Source: Bradyrhizobium niftali
Lineage (GTDB): Bacteria; Pseudomonadota; Alphaproteobacteria; Rhizobiales; Xanthobacteraceae
DNA: 64,000 nucleotides
Direction: 5' to 3'
Assembly: GCF_004571025.1 (NCBI RefSeq)
Contig: NZ_SPQT01000014.1
Coordinates: 149,839-213,838, forward strand
Shown: positions 48,619 to 57,941 of the stretch, piece by piece
Layout of the letters: each line of letters begins with the position of its first letter
Numbering within the stretch: position 1 is the stretch's first letter
Translations under genes and position numbers: made by a program
The notes under the pieces: model-generated
Database searches by the model: none
Seen by the model: only the letters and a program-made list of their open reading frames with translations
Told to the model about the DNA's origin: nothing

Positions 48619-49182
48619 CTAACCTTTCAGGGACGCGTCGACCGCGGCATTCACTGACGCGGCATCGGGAACGACGCCGGTGAGCTGCTGCACGATCTGG
48701 CCTGCCGCATCGGCCGCGATGCCGCGGACGTTGCTCATGGCCGCCGTGCGGGTCGAGGCGATGGTCTTCTCCGCCCCGGCGAGCTTGGCCGCCAGCTGCT
48801 CTTCCAGGGCCTTGCGCTCGGCTTCCGCCTGCGCATTCGCCTTGTCGCGGGATTCGTTGCCGATCGCCTGCGCCCGCGAACGCGCCGAAGCGAGTTCGCT
48901 TTCATAGGCCTTCAGGGCCGCGTCGGACTGGTCCCTCAGCTTCTGCGCCTCAGCGAGGTCACCCTCGATCTTGTTCTGACGCGCTTCGATCGCCCCGCCG
49001 ACCTTCGGCAGAGCGAGCTTGGACACGATCACGTAAAGCACGACGAAGAAGATCGCGAGCGACACCAGCTGCGAAGCATAAGTGCTGCTCTCGAACGGCG
49101 GAAAGCCACCACCGTGACCGCCTTCGGCCCCGGTGTGGGCGCCCGCCGCTGGACCCTTCGCCCCGCCATGACTCTCAGCCAT
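48619..49182 (-). CDS. atpG: ATP synthase F0 subunit b'
   Basis: A 187-residue b-prime stalk subunit typical of alphaproteobacteria and cyanobacteria. The N-terminal glycine/histidine-rich stretch (AGAHTGAEGGHGGGF) precedes a single helix (QLVSLAIFFVVLYVIVSKLA) and then a long coiled coil. It pairs with subunit b to form the heterodimeric stator. The start ATG at 49182 has CAGGAG just upstream. It sits between atpE and atpF. The symbol follows the alphaproteobacterial b' convention and differs from the gamma-subunit atpG of other genomes. Confidence 0.93.
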   Translation of the reverse strand: MAESHGGAKGPAAGAHTGAEGGHGGGFPPFESSTYASQLVSLAIFFVVLYVIVSKLALPKVGGAIEARQNKIEGDLAEAQKLRDQSDAALKAYESELASARSRAQAIGNESRDKANAQAEAERKALEEQLAAKLAGAEKTIASTRTAAMSNVRGIAADAAGQIVQQLTGVVPDAASVNAAVDASLKG

Positions 49183-49244
49183 GGAGTTCTCCTGTTGCTG
49201 TCATGCGCGCCGCTTCGGTCGAAGCGGCGCGAAGAACGTCGTCC

Positions 49245-49475
49245 TCAGAGCGGAACGAACAGCAGCAGCAGCGCGATCAGCAGCGAGAAAATGCCGAGCG
49301 CTTCGGTCACGGCGAAGCCGAAGATCAGGTTGCCGAACTGGCCCTGAGCGGCCGACGGATTGCGAACGGCTGCGGCGAGGTAGTTGCCGAAGATCACGCC
49401 GACGCCGACGCCCGCGCCGCCCATGCCGATGCATGCGATGCCCGCGCCGATAAGTTTTGCTGCTGCCGGATCCAT
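49245..49475 (-). CDS. atpE: ATP synthase F0 subunit c
   Basis: A 76-residue two-helix hairpin that forms the proton-driven ring. The essential carboxylate is Glu58 in GFAVTEALGIF, and the loop RNPSAAQGQ is conserved. The start at 49475 follows AAGGAG about nine bases upstream. Long frames run upstream of it on the same strand but only the 76-residue product has family character. Confidence 0.96.
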   Translation of the reverse strand: MDPAAAKLIGAGIACIGMGGAGVGVGVIFGNYLAAAVRNPSAAQGQFGNLIFGFAVTEALGIFSLLIALLLLFVPL

Positions 49476-49528
49476 TTTAGACTCCTTGGAAGAAAGATTG
49501 GGTTGTGGGTGGAAATTCCCCGGACCGC

Positions 49529-50278
49529 TCAGTGTCCCGGATGAATGGCGTCGTTGAGGTAGATGCAGGTCAGGATCGCAAACACATAGGCTTGCAGGAA
49601 CGCGACCAGAATCTCGAGGGCGTACAGCGCGACCGTGAGCGCCAGCGGCAGCACGCCGCCGACCCAGCCCAGGGCGCCGAGCGAGAAGCCGAGCATGGCG
49701 ACGAAGCCCGCGAACACCTTCAGCGCGATGTGGCCGGCCAGCATGTTGGCGAACAAACGGACGCTGTGGGAGACCGGCCGCAGGAAGAACGACAGGATCT
49801 CGATGAACATCACCAGCGGCAGGATGTAACCGGGGACGCCGTGGGGCACGAAGATCGAGAAGAATTTCAGGCCGTTCTTGGCAACGCCGTAGATCAGGAC
49901 CGTGAAGAAGACCAGCAGCGCCAGGGCTGCCGTCACGATCAGATGGCTCGAGATCGTGAAGGTATAGGGAATGATGCCGATCAGGTTCGAGACGCAGATG
50001 AACATGAACAGCGAGAAGATCAGCGGGAAGAACTTCATGCCTTCCGCGCCGGCGGTCGAACGGATGGTCGAGGCGACGAACTCGTAGGAGATCTCGGCGA
50101 CCGACTGAAGGCGCCCGGGAACCAGCTGCGCGCCACTGGCAAGCATCAGCAGCGAGATGATCGCCACGGCGATCAGCATGTAGAGCGATGAATTGGTGAA
50201 GGCGATCGTCTGATGGCCGATATGGCCGATCGTGAAGAGAGGCTCGATGTTGAACTGGTGGATCGGGTCGATTTTCAT
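49529..50278 (-). CDS. atpB: ATP synthase F0 subunit a
   Basis: A 249-residue polytopic subunit that carries the proton half-channels beside the c-ring. The essential arginine is in HSVRLFANMLAGH, and the C-terminal helix holds LQAYVFAILTCIYLNDAI. The start MKIDPIHQF at 50278 matches usual family length; the frame is open to 50308. It lies between atpI and atpE in the operon. Confidence 0.95.
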   Translation of the reverse strand: MKIDPIHQFNIEPLFTIGHIGHQTIAFTNSSLYMLIAVAIISLLMLASGAQLVPGRLQSVAEISYEFVASTIRSTAGAEGMKFFPLIFSLFMFICVSNLIGIIPYTFTISSHLIVTAALALLVFFTVLIYGVAKNGLKFFSIFVPHGVPGYILPLVMFIEILSFFLRPVSHSVRLFANMLAGHIALKVFAGFVAMLGFSLGALGWVGGVLPLALTVALYALEILVAFLQAYVFAILTCIYLNDAIHPGH

Positions 50279-50390
50279 CAGCGCGGCATCTCTTGGTCTG
50301 CCGGGCAATGCCGGCGGGTCTCGGTCTGCCGGCCGGGCCGGCCCGTACCGGCGAAGCCGGCACGATCATTCCTCTCCTGGTGCGGATCGC

Positions 50391-50765
50391 TTAAGAACCA
50401 CCGCGCCTGTTTTGCCCCGCGCCCGCCGTTCTCACCACGTTCACCACGCCGGCGACGAAGCCCAGCAGCAGGAACACGATAAATCCGAAAGGCGACGTCG
50501 ACAGCAAGCGGTCGAACCCCCAGCCAATCCCCGCCCCGACAACGACGCCGGCGACCAACTCCGAAGATAACCGAAAACCAAGCGCCATAGCCGAAGCTCT
50601 GGCCGCTCTGTCTTCACCGTCACCTGCGGGTTGCTCGGTCTTGACGTGGCGGTCGCGAAACTCGGACAACCGCTGGTCAAGATTTCCGAGCCGTTCGGAA
50701 AGCGCAGCTTCCTCGGGCGATCTATCGCGATCTCCATTCTCGCCGTGCCCCGTGCCCTGTGTCAT
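50391..50765 (-). CDS. atpI: ATP synthase accessory protein AtpI
   Basis: A 124-residue protein at the head of the F0 operon. The N-terminal half is charged and likely cytoplasmic; the C-terminal half has two helices (SELVAGVVVGAGIGWGFDRL and GFIVFLLLGFVAGVVNVVRT) with the family GWGFDRLL motif. AtpI helps c-ring assembly. A 112-base gap with GC-rich hairpins separates it from atpB. Confidence 0.9.
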   Translation of the reverse strand: MTQGTGHGENGDRDRSPEEAALSERLGNLDQRLSEFRDRHVKTEQPAGDGEDRAARASAMALGFRLSSELVAGVVVGAGIGWGFDRLLSTSPFGFIVFLLLGFVAGVVNVVRTAGAGQNRRGGS

Positions 50766-51124
50766 GCAACGAAGACCCGAAACGCCGCGGCTGAATGGAA
50801 ATTACGCCCGCCACCCTCAAAAGCCGCGCGGACCATACTGATGGCCCATAATCAAGTCAAGCCAAGTCACGATTGCGTCGCTTTCCGTTATGTATCTGAT
50901 TTGTTTGATGATATCGGCCTGCGCGGCAGCGCTGCACACAGCGTGACGCCGCACCGCAGCAGCTCTCCTCATGATCGGTGGACGCGGCCGCCATTTCGCC
51001 GGGCTGCCGGGATCAAACGGGCCGCCGGGATCGTTGATTCAGGGCGAGTGTTTTTGGCGGCGGATGGCCTCGCCGGGGTGTAGAATTGGAGATGTGCCAC
51101 CTGCGCGTCGTGGCGGAGAGTGCG
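50766..51124. other. Intergenic region upstream of atpI and of the coiled-coil protein
   Basis: A gap of 359 bases between two divergent genes. It should hold the F0 operon promoter on the minus strand and the promoter of the next gene. No open frame, repeat or clear operator is recognised in it. Confidence 0.6.
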
Positions 51125-51646
51125 ATGAGACCAGCGACGTCCTCCACAACATCATGGTTTGCGGCAGCGGCGCTTGCCGCGGTGATGGCAACCAGCGGCG
51201 GTCTCGTTGTCGCCCAATCTGCCCCCGACAGCGAAAACGGCCGCTACAGCATGACACCGATCCCCGAGGGCGTGCTGCGGCTCGACACCCGCACCGGTAC
51301 GGTGTCGACCTGCAGCAAGAACGGCGCCGGCTGGGCCTGCTACGCGGTGCCCGACGAACGGACCGCGCTCGACGCCGAGATCGGCAGGCTCCAGGCCGAA
51401 GTCGAGAAGCTGAAGGGACAGATCGCGGCGGGACCGACCGTGTCGGGCAAGATCGACGAAGCGCTGCCGAAATCCGACCCGCTCAAGAAAGCGGATCCGA
51501 AGGTCGCCGAGGGCGACCGCAAGATCGAGATCCCGCTGCCGAGCGACCAGGACTTGGATCGTGTGATGTCGTTCCTGGAAAAGGCCTGGCGTCGGCTGAT
51601 CGACATGGCCAACCGCGTGCAGAAGGACGTGTCAGGGAAGATTTGA
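51125..51646 (+). CDS. Exported coiled-coil protein of unknown function
   Basis: A 173-residue protein. It has a signal-like N-terminus (SWFAAAALAAVMATSGGLVV then AQSAP), a short cysteine-containing domain (RTGTVSTCSKNGAGWACYAV), a coiled coil (DAEIGRLQAEVEKLKGQI) and a C-terminal amphipathic region. The start at 51125 has GGAGAG five bases upstream; an ATG at 51086 is also in frame. I do not recognise a family, though similar proteins are frequent in Bradyrhizobium. It is a single gene. Confidence 0.75.
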   Translation: MRPATSSTTSWFAAAALAAVMATSGGLVVAQSAPDSENGRYSMTPIPEGVLRLDTRTGTVSTCSKNGAGWACYAVPDERTALDAEIGRLQAEVEKLKGQIAAGPTVSGKIDEALPKSDPLKKADPKVAEGDRKIEIPLPSDQDLDRVMSFLEKAWRRLIDMANRVQKDVSGKI

Positions 51647-51679
51647 GGACCCTTTCGCGCTATCCACGCGTTGAGCTGT

Positions 51680-51780
51680 CGTAGGGTGGGCAAAGGCGTT
51701 CTTGCGCCGTGCCCACCATGTCTCCACGATGCTGAGAAAAGACGTGGGCACGTCGCTTCGCGCCTTTGCCCACCCTACGG
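51680..51780. repeat. Family A palindromic repeat, copy A3
   Basis: CGTAGGGTGGGCAAAG at one end and CTTTGCCCACCCTACG at the other, with inner GTGCCCACC and GACGTGGGCAC. It is adjacent to the yjbQ start, which lies 26 bases past it. Confidence 0.92.
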
Positions 51781-51806
51781 CAGTGTTCGATCAATCGAGA
51801 TATTTG

Positions 51807-52280
51807 ATGACATCAGCCAAATCCATCACGCGCTCGGCGCCATCCTCGGTGCAAGCCACCAGCATCGCATCGTCGCTGCTCACCGTGCAGACGCCGGGTC
51901 GCGGCTTCACCGATCTCACCAGCGAAGCTGCGAAATTCATCAATGAGGCCCGCGCGCGCGACGGCGCGCTGACGCTGTTCATCCGTCACACGTCGGCGTC
52001 GCTGACGATCCAGGAGAACGCCGATCCCTCCGTGCTGGTCGATCTCACCACCGCGCTATCCAGGCTCGCGCCGGAGAATGCCGGGTGGACCCACGACACC
52101 GAGGGGCCCGACGACATGCCCGGACATATCAAGACGATGCTGACGCAGACCTCGCTTCAGGTCCCGGTCCTGAACGGCAGGCTCGCGCTTGGCACCTGGC
52201 AGGCGATCTATCTGATCGAGCATCGCACCCGCCCGCACCGGCGCGAGGTGGTGCTGCAATTCATCGGCAGCAATCAGTAA
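51807..52280 (+). CDS. yjbQ: YjbQ/UPF0047-family protein
   Basis: A 157-residue member of the UPF0047/YjbQ family, sometimes annotated as secondary thiamine-phosphate synthase. The conserved ENADPSVLVDLTT and DDMPGHIKTML motifs, LTLFIRHTSASLTIQENA, and the C-terminal GTWQAIYLIEHR are present. Homologs bind metal and may have weak thiamine-phosphate synthase or phosphatase activity; the real role is uncertain. The start ATG 51807 follows repeat A3. A hairpin at 52,292 follows. Confidence 0.9.
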   Translation: MTSAKSITRSAPSSVQATSIASSLLTVQTPGRGFTDLTSEAAKFINEARARDGALTLFIRHTSASLTIQENADPSVLVDLTTALSRLAPENAGWTHDTEGPDDMPGHIKTMLTQTSLQVPVLNGRLALGTWQAIYLIEHRTRPHRREVVLQFIGSNQ

Positions 52281-52291
52281 GGGCTGAAAAC

Positions 52292-52322
52292 AAAACCGGC
52301 CGCGGAGACCGCGGCCGGTTGG
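52292..52322 (-). terminator. Terminator between yjbQ and the MFS gene
   Basis: AACCGGCCGCGG / CCGCGGCCGGTT with an AGA loop. The T-tract (TTTTGTTTT) is on the minus strand, so it mainly ends the MFS transporter transcript. Confidence 0.82.
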
Positions 52323-52345
52323 TGTTGGCTGGTCGCTGCTGTCGA

Positions 52346-54010
52346 TCAGGTCGCCTTGATGTCGACGTCCTTGGTCTCGGGCAGGAAGAAGAAGCCGATC
52401 ACGACGGTAATCGATGCGAAGATGACCGGATACCAGAGACCCGCATAGATATCGCCGGTCGAGGCCACGATGGCGAAGGCGGTCGCGGGCAGCAGGCCGC
52501 CGAACCAGCCGTTGCCGATGTGGTAGGGCAGCGACATCGAGGTGTAGCGGATGCGGGTCGGGAACAATTCGACCAGCATCGCGGCGATCGGGCCGTACAC
52601 CATGGTGACGAAGATCACGAGGATGAACAGCAGTCCGATGGTCGCCGCCACCTGCGGACGGAAGATGTCGAACGGATGCGCCATCTTCACGATGCCAGCG
52701 TCGCCGGTCTTCGGATAGCCGGCGGCCTGCACGGCGGCGAGCACCGCCGGATTGCTGTCCTTGGCGTTGGCGTAGGCAACTTCCTTGCCGTTGACCATCA
52801 CCTTCACGCCGGAGCCGGCCGCACCCGATGTCGTCGAGTACTTGACCGACGACTGGGCGAGGAAGGCGCGTGCGGTGTCGCAAGGCGCGGTGAAGACGCG
52901 GGTACCGACCGGGTTGAACAAGTCGCCGCAACCTGCGGGATCGGCCACCACCTCGATCTTGGCCTGTTCGATGGCCTTTTCCAGCGCCGGGTTGGCGTTG
53001 GAGGTGATCATCTTGAAGATCGGGAAGAAGGTCAGTGCCGCGATCAGGCAGCCGCCGAGGATGATCGGCTTGCGGCCGATCTTGTCGGAGAGCACGCCGA
53101 ACACGATGAAGAAGCCGGTGCCGAGCAGCAGCGACCAGGCGATCAGGAGGTTCGCGGTGTAGCCGTCGACCTTCAGGATCGATTGCAGGAAGAACAGCGC
53201 GTAGAACTGGCCGGTGTACCAGACCACGCCCTGGCCCATCACGCCGCCGAGCAGCGCGAGCAGCACGAGCTTGCCGTTCTGCCAGTTGCCGAAGGCTTCC
53301 GTCAGCGGCGCCTTGGAGCTCTTCCCCTCGTCCTTCATCTTCTGGAAGATCGGCGATTCGTTGAGGCGGAGCCGGATCCAGACCGAGACGCCGAGCAGCA
53401 GCACCGAGACCAGGAACGGAATGCGCCAGCCCCAGGCGGCGAAGTCGGCTTCGCCGAGGGCGGAGCGTGTGAACAGGATCACCAGCAGCGACAGGAACAG
53501 GCCGAGCGTGGCGGTCGTCTGAATGAAGGAGGTGTAGTAGCCGCGCTTGCCGTTGGGAGCATGCTCCGCGACGTAGGTCGCTGCACCGCCATATTCACCG
53601 CCGAGCGCGAGACCCTGGGCGAGGCGCAGCGCGATCAGGATGATCGGGGCCGCGATGCCGATCGTCGCCGCATTCGGCAGCAGGCCGACGATGAAGGTCG
53701 ACAGACCCATGATCAGGATGGTGACGAGGAAGGTGTATTTGCGGCCGACGATATCGCCGACGCGGCCGAACACGATCGCGCCGAAAGGGCGGACCAGGAA
53801 GCCGGCGGCAAACGCCAGCAGCGCGAAGATGTCGCGGGTGGCCGGCGGATAGGCCGAGAAGAACTGCGCGCCGATGATGCTGGCCAGCGAGCCGTAAAGG
53901 TAAAAATCGTACCACTCGAAGACGGTACCCAGCGAGGAGGCGAGAATGACGAACCGTTCGTCCTTCGTCATACCTCCCGCGCCAGCTTGAGACACAGCCA
54001 TTGTCGACAT
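52346..54010 (-). CDS. MFS transporter with an extended periplasmic loop
   Basis: A 554-residue metabolite:H+ symporter-type MFS protein (MHS family). The N-half motif FGRVGDIVGRKYTF and C-half VLSDKIGRKPIIL are present. Residues about 337-447, between two membrane helices of the C-terminal half, form an extra domain with two cysteines (361 and 377) and a KVMVNGKEVAYANAKDSN stretch. Most relatives are about 430-450 residues, so the loop is a true addition. Substrates of the family are organic acids or betaines; none can be inferred. The promoter lies in the 294-bp gap shared with the response regulator. Confidence 0.9.
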   Translation of the reverse strand: MSTMAVSQAGAGGMTKDERFVILASSLGTVFEWYDFYLYGSLASIIGAQFFSAYPPATRDIFALLAFAAGFLVRPFGAIVFGRVGDIVGRKYTFLVTILIMGLSTFIVGLLPNAATIGIAAPIILIALRLAQGLALGGEYGGAATYVAEHAPNGKRGYYTSFIQTTATLGLFLSLLVILFTRSALGEADFAAWGWRIPFLVSVLLLGVSVWIRLRLNESPIFQKMKDEGKSSKAPLTEAFGNWQNGKLVLLALLGGVMGQGVVWYTGQFYALFFLQSILKVDGYTANLLIAWSLLLGTGFFIVFGVLSDKIGRKPIILGGCLIAALTFFPIFKMITSNANPALEKAIEQAKIEVVADPAGCGDLFNPVGTRVFTAPCDTARAFLAQSSVKYSTTSGAAGSGVKVMVNGKEVAYANAKDSNPAVLAAVQAAGYPKTGDAGIVKMAHPFDIFRPQVAATIGLLFILVIFVTMVYGPIAAMLVELFPTRIRYTSMSLPYHIGNGWFGGLLPATAFAIVASTGDIYAGLWYPVIFASITVVIGFFFLPETKDVDIKAT

Positions 54011-54193
54011 GTTGAGTCGCTCCCCGAAAATGCGTTTCCTCGCGCCCCAGATGCCCGGTCATGCCGGACCAACCCAGGTCTTGGCTCCAAGGTAACATCG
54101 GCGTGAAACCCGCCCCAATACGACTTTCGGCCTTGCACACTGACGCGCGCCTGACCGGGCGGCAGTGCGCAGCCGCGAAGCTGCCGGATTAAC

Positions 54194-54266
54194 CCCTTTG
54201 CAGCAAAGGGATAATGTGCACTTGCATGCCACGGCCGGTCAGGGAAGAATTGACCGGCCGTGGCAT
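54194..54266. promoter_or_regulatory. Nested palindromes before the response regulator
   Basis: CCCTTTG-CAG-CAAAGGG (54194-54210) and a perfect 16-bp inverted repeat ATGCCACGGCCGGTCA / TGACCGGCCGTGGCAT (54226-54241, 54251-54266) with a nine-base loop. They end 38 bases before the start of the response regulator gene. They could be an operator, a leader hairpin or part of a transcript end. Confidence 0.55.
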
Positions 54267-54304
54267 CGACTCGCCGGCCCGGCGCGAACGACAGCAAGAG
54301 AACG

Positions 54305-54976
54305 ATGAACGCTCCCTCGACCCATCTCGTCATTGCCGATGATCATCCCCTGTTCCGCGATGCGCTGCGGCAGGCGGTGGCGAGCGTCCTGACCTCGGCC
54401 AGAATCGACGAGGCCGGATCGTTCGAGGATCTGACCAAGCTGCTGGAACAGACCTCCGACGTCGACCTGATCCTGCTCGACCTCTCGATGCCCGGGATCT
54501 CCGGCTTTTCCGGCCTGATCTATCTGCGCGCGCAATATCCGGCGATCCCGGTGGTGATCGTCTCGGCTTCCGACGACAGCGCCACGATCCGCCGCTCGCT
54601 CGATTTCGGCGCTTCCGGCTTCATCCCGAAGCGTTTCGGCGTCGAGACGCTGCGCGACGCCATCCTCAAGGTGATGGAGGGGGACGTCTGGGTTCCCGCC
54701 GACACCGACCTGTCGGCCGCCTCGGACCCCGACATGACGCGCCTGCGCGACCGCCTGGTGACGCTGACGCCGCAGCAGGTCCGGGTCCTGATGATGCTGT
54801 CGGAGGGGCTGCTCAACAAGCAGATCGCCTACGAGCTTGGCGTCTCCGAGGCCACCATCAAGGCGCATGTCTCGGCGATCCTGCAAAAGCTCGGCGTCGA
54901 GAGCCGGACGCAGGCGGTGATTGCCGCTGCGAAGATCGCCGGTGGTCAGTGGCGCCAGGGCACGCCGACGGGCTGA
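54305..54976 (+). CDS. Orphan LuxR-type response regulator
   Basis: A 223-residue regulator. The receiver (HLVIADDHPLFRDAL, Asp59 in ILLDLSMPGISGF, then GFIPKRF) is followed by a LuxR HTH (LTPQQVRVLMMLSEGLLNKQ, ATIKAHVSAILQKLGV). No histidine kinase gene is next to it, so its partner is elsewhere or it is an orphan. The start ATG 54305 has AAGAGA upstream. It is divergent from an MFS transporter and convergent with the STAND regulator. Confidence 0.9.
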   Translation: MNAPSTHLVIADDHPLFRDALRQAVASVLTSARIDEAGSFEDLTKLLEQTSDVDLILLDLSMPGISGFSGLIYLRAQYPAIPVVIVSASDDSATIRRSLDFGASGFIPKRFGVETLRDAILKVMEGDVWVPADTDLSAASDPDMTRLRDRLVTLTPQQVRVLMMLSEGLLNKQIAYELGVSEATIKAHVSAILQKLGVESRTQAVIAAAKIAGGQWRQGTPTG

Positions 54977-54982
54977 GAGCCG

Positions 54983-57823
54983 TTACAGCGTCTTCAGGCG
55001 CGCGCTGGCAGCCCTGATATCAGCCGTTTCCGAGCCTTCGGCGAAGCCGTCGAGCGCCGATTGCAGCAACAGCTTTGCTTCCTTGCGGCGGTGCTGGTCG
55101 GCAAGAAGCTCCGCGAGATCGATCGCCGCTCGCAACACCCAGGCCTTCGCGCCGTTGCGACGGCTCAGCTCCAGCGATCGCATGAGGTGGGTCTCTGCTT
55201 CCCCGATCTTCGGCTGCGGGAAGGACAGCAATACCCTTGCCTTCATCCGCAGCAGCTCCGGCATGTAGAGATGATCGCCCACTTGATCGACGAGGCGGAT
55301 CGCCTCGTCGATCAAGTGGGCGCTCTGCTCGACCTGCCCCAGTGCCAACAAGCCTTGCACCAGCGCAATGTTGAACGTCGTGGTGAGAAGCTCATAGCCG
55401 GAATCATGGAGCTCGCGCAGGCAGGCCCTTATCGTCTCGACGCCGCCTGCGGCGTCGCCGCGCCGGATGGCCAGCTCGCCTTTGACGCCGCGGCCGACCG
55501 AGAGATAAGGGCCCATCGAACGCGAGGTGGCATGCGCGATGAAGTGGTCGATGCTCGCTTCCGCATCGTCGAGCTGTCCGCTCCAGAGATCGATCGAGAC
55601 CAGCCAAATCAGCGCGATGCAGAGCGTGATCGGATGGTCCATCTGCGCGGCCTCGGTGACGGTCTGTCGCGCCAGCTGCCGCGCATCCAAGGGCCGGCCC
55701 TGCAGCCAGAGCTCTCGCGCGAGCGAGATGCCGGCCCGGTTGCGGTGATCGAAGCCATGGACCGTGCTGATCCGTTCCGTACCCGGACCCTGCCAGGCCG
55801 CCTCCAGCATGTTCAGCGCGTCGCGATGCTCGCCGGCCAGATGCAGCGAGACACCCAGGAGCGAGTGGGCGAGCCCGATGGACGCGGCATCGCCCAGCGT
55901 CTCGGCGACTGTGAGGCTCTGCCGTGCGTAACCAAGCGCGGCATCGAACTGTCCCATCCGCTCGTGGAAGATATGCATGCGGCCGAGCAGCTGAAGCTGG
56001 TTCGGCGCGTCGCCGCGCGCCTGCGCGATCGCAAGGCTTCTGCTCAATGCGCCGCGCGCCGCTTCGCTGCCGCCGCGCGTGAACATCAGGGTCAGTCCGA
56101 GGGCGGCCTGGATGTGCATTTCTTCGGCGCCGCCGTGCGTGGAAGGATCGATCGCAAGCAGCGCCCGTTCCGACCAGCGCCGGCATTCGATCAGCAATGA
56201 CATCGCGAGAAAGATGGGAGCTGCCGCGGCCGCGAGCGCAATACCGATGCCCGCATCGCCGTTCGCGCCAAAGCACCAGTCCAGCGCGGCGCGCACGTTG
56301 TGAAGCGCGGAGAAGTGGATCGCGCGCTCGTCGGCGCTCGGCACCGTCGCCCATGTCGTACCGGCCTGTTCCAGCCACCGCCGGTAGTAGGTCGCGTGAC
56401 GGGCCGCGAGCGCCGCGTCATCAGGCTCGATCTCGAGCAGGTAGGCGCGCGTCGTGTCGAGCAGCCGGTAGCGCATCATCGCGCCGATCGGTCGCGGTGC
56501 GACCATCGACTTGGCGACGAGGCTGTCGATGGCGTCGAACAGGCGGGCGCGGTCGACACGGTCGTCCGGCACGACCTCGAGCGCGGCGTCGATGGTGAAA
56601 TGGCCGGCGAAGACCGCGAGCCGGCGCAGCACGAGGCGCTCGATGTCGGACAGGAGCCCGTAGCTCCAGTCCAGCGTCGCCTGCAGTGTCTTCTGCCGCG
56701 GCGGCGCGGTGCGCTGCCCCTGCCACAGCAGATTGAGGCGTTCGTCGAGCAGCGCCGCCGTCTGCTCCAGGCCGTAGGCCTCGACTCGGCCGGCGGCGAG
56801 CTCGATCGCCAGGGCCATGCCGTCGAGCCTGCGGCAGATGCCGGCGACGATCGCAGCATTGCCATCGCCGAGCGCGATCTGCGCGCCGCCGGCAATCGCC
56901 CGTTCGAGGAACAGCTGAAGCGCGGGATAGGTCTGTGCGGCGGCCGCCGTCAGTCCGGCACCGTCAGGCGGAACGGCAAGCGGCGCCAACCGATAGACCT
57001 GCTCGCCCTCGACTCGCAGCGCTTCGCGGCTCGTGGCCAGGATATGGACATGCGGCGCGGCGTGGAAGATCTCCGCCGCCAGTGGCGCTGCGGCGGCGAT
57101 GACGTGCTCGCAATTGTCGAGGATGAGCAGCATCCTCTTGTCCCGGAGATGCGCGAGTAGCGCGGGCATCGGGTCGTCGTTCTGGGCCGGCAGACCCAGC
57201 ATCAGCAGGATCGAGGTGATCACGAGATCGGGATCGCTCAGAGCAGCAAGGTCAACAAAGTGTGCGGCGTCGGCGAAGGTCTCGAGCAGATCGTGAGCGA
57301 CCGCCACCGCAACGGCGGTCTTGCCGACGCCGCCCGGGCCGACGATCGTGATGAAACGCGAGGCGATGAGCCTGTCCGAGATGGCCGCGACCACTTCGTC
57401 GCGTCCGACCATCCGTTGCAGCCGGTTCGGCAGTTTCACGGGCGGCAGTTCCATCCGCGGTGCGGGGCGCCGCTCTGCCGGAATGTCCGTTTGGGAGATC
57501 GGCGCCACGAAGCAATAGCCGCGGCCGGAGAGCGTGGTGATGTAGCGGGCGCCGTCCTTGCCGTCGCCGAGGACTTTACGAAGCGCTGCGACATGAAAGC
57601 GCAGATTGGCCTCCTCGACGGCCATGCCGGGCCACACCAGCGCCATCAGATCCCACTTGCTGACGACCTCGTTCGGCCGCGACATCAGCGCGATCAGCGT
57701 GTCGAAGGCCTTCGTGCCGAGTGGCAGCGCGACGCCGTCGCGCGTCACCAGCCTTTCGCGCGGCGTCACGGTGAATGGCCCGAACGACAGGGGTCCTGCC
57801 GTAGGCGCAGCCGGCTCAGTCAT
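54983..57823 (-). CDS. STAND-type regulator: OmpR wHTH, AAA/NB-ARC NTPase and helical repeats
   Basis: A 946-residue regulator. Residues about 10-110 form an OmpR-type winged helix (FGPFTVTPRERLV, KWDLMALVWPG, NLRFHVAALRKVL, YITTLSGRGYCF). An NTPase follows with Walker A GPGGVGKT at 162-169 and Walker B LLILDNCEHV near 232-241. The rest is TPR-like helical repeats, typical of STAND signal proteins that switch by NTP-driven assembly. The start at 57823 is chosen (MTEPAAPTAGP); the frame extends to 57880. It is divergent from osmC, a hydrolase and cytochrome P460, and two 10-bp-period repeats lie between. Confidence 0.88.
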   Translation of the reverse strand: MTEPAAPTAGPLSFGPFTVTPRERLVTRDGVALPLGTKAFDTLIALMSRPNEVVSKWDLMALVWPGMAVEEANLRFHVAALRKVLGDGKDGARYITTLSGRGYCFVAPISQTDIPAERRPAPRMELPPVKLPNRLQRMVGRDEVVAAISDRLIASRFITIVGPGGVGKTAVAVAVAHDLLETFADAAHFVDLAALSDPDLVITSILLMLGLPAQNDDPMPALLAHLRDKRMLLILDNCEHVIAAAAPLAAEIFHAAPHVHILATSREALRVEGEQVYRLAPLAVPPDGAGLTAAAAQTYPALQLFLERAIAGGAQIALGDGNAAIVAGICRRLDGMALAIELAAGRVEAYGLEQTAALLDERLNLLWQGQRTAPPRQKTLQATLDWSYGLLSDIERLVLRRLAVFAGHFTIDAALEVVPDDRVDRARLFDAIDSLVAKSMVAPRPIGAMMRYRLLDTTRAYLLEIEPDDAALAARHATYYRRWLEQAGTTWATVPSADERAIHFSALHNVRAALDWCFGANGDAGIGIALAAAAAPIFLAMSLLIECRRWSERALLAIDPSTHGGAEEMHIQAALGLTLMFTRGGSEAARGALSRSLAIAQARGDAPNQLQLLGRMHIFHERMGQFDAALGYARQSLTVAETLGDAASIGLAHSLLGVSLHLAGEHRDALNMLEAAWQGPGTERISTVHGFDHRNRAGISLARELWLQGRPLDARQLARQTVTEAAQMDHPITLCIALIWLVSIDLWSGQLDDAEASIDHFIAHATSRSMGPYLSVGRGVKGELAIRRGDAAGGVETIRACLRELHDSGYELLTTTFNIALVQGLLALGQVEQSAHLIDEAIRLVDQVGDHLYMPELLRMKARVLLSFPQPKIGEAETHLMRSLELSRRNGAKAWVLRAAIDLAELLADQHRRKEAKLLLQSALDGFAEGSETADIRAASARLKTL

Positions 57824-57941
57824 GGCGAGATCTTGGTCCTTGTGAACGGACCGGATAGCCAGATGATCGCGATCCGGCAAGGCCGCTCCTGCATCGGCAT
57901 CAGACCGCGCATGCAGGCCTCATGAGCCGCGCAGGCGGAGA

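Noticed and set aside
50300..50390. Repeated GCCGGC hairpins between atpI and atpB taken as a terminator
   Set aside because: There is no T-tract and the genes belong to one operon. It may only shape processing of the mRNA.
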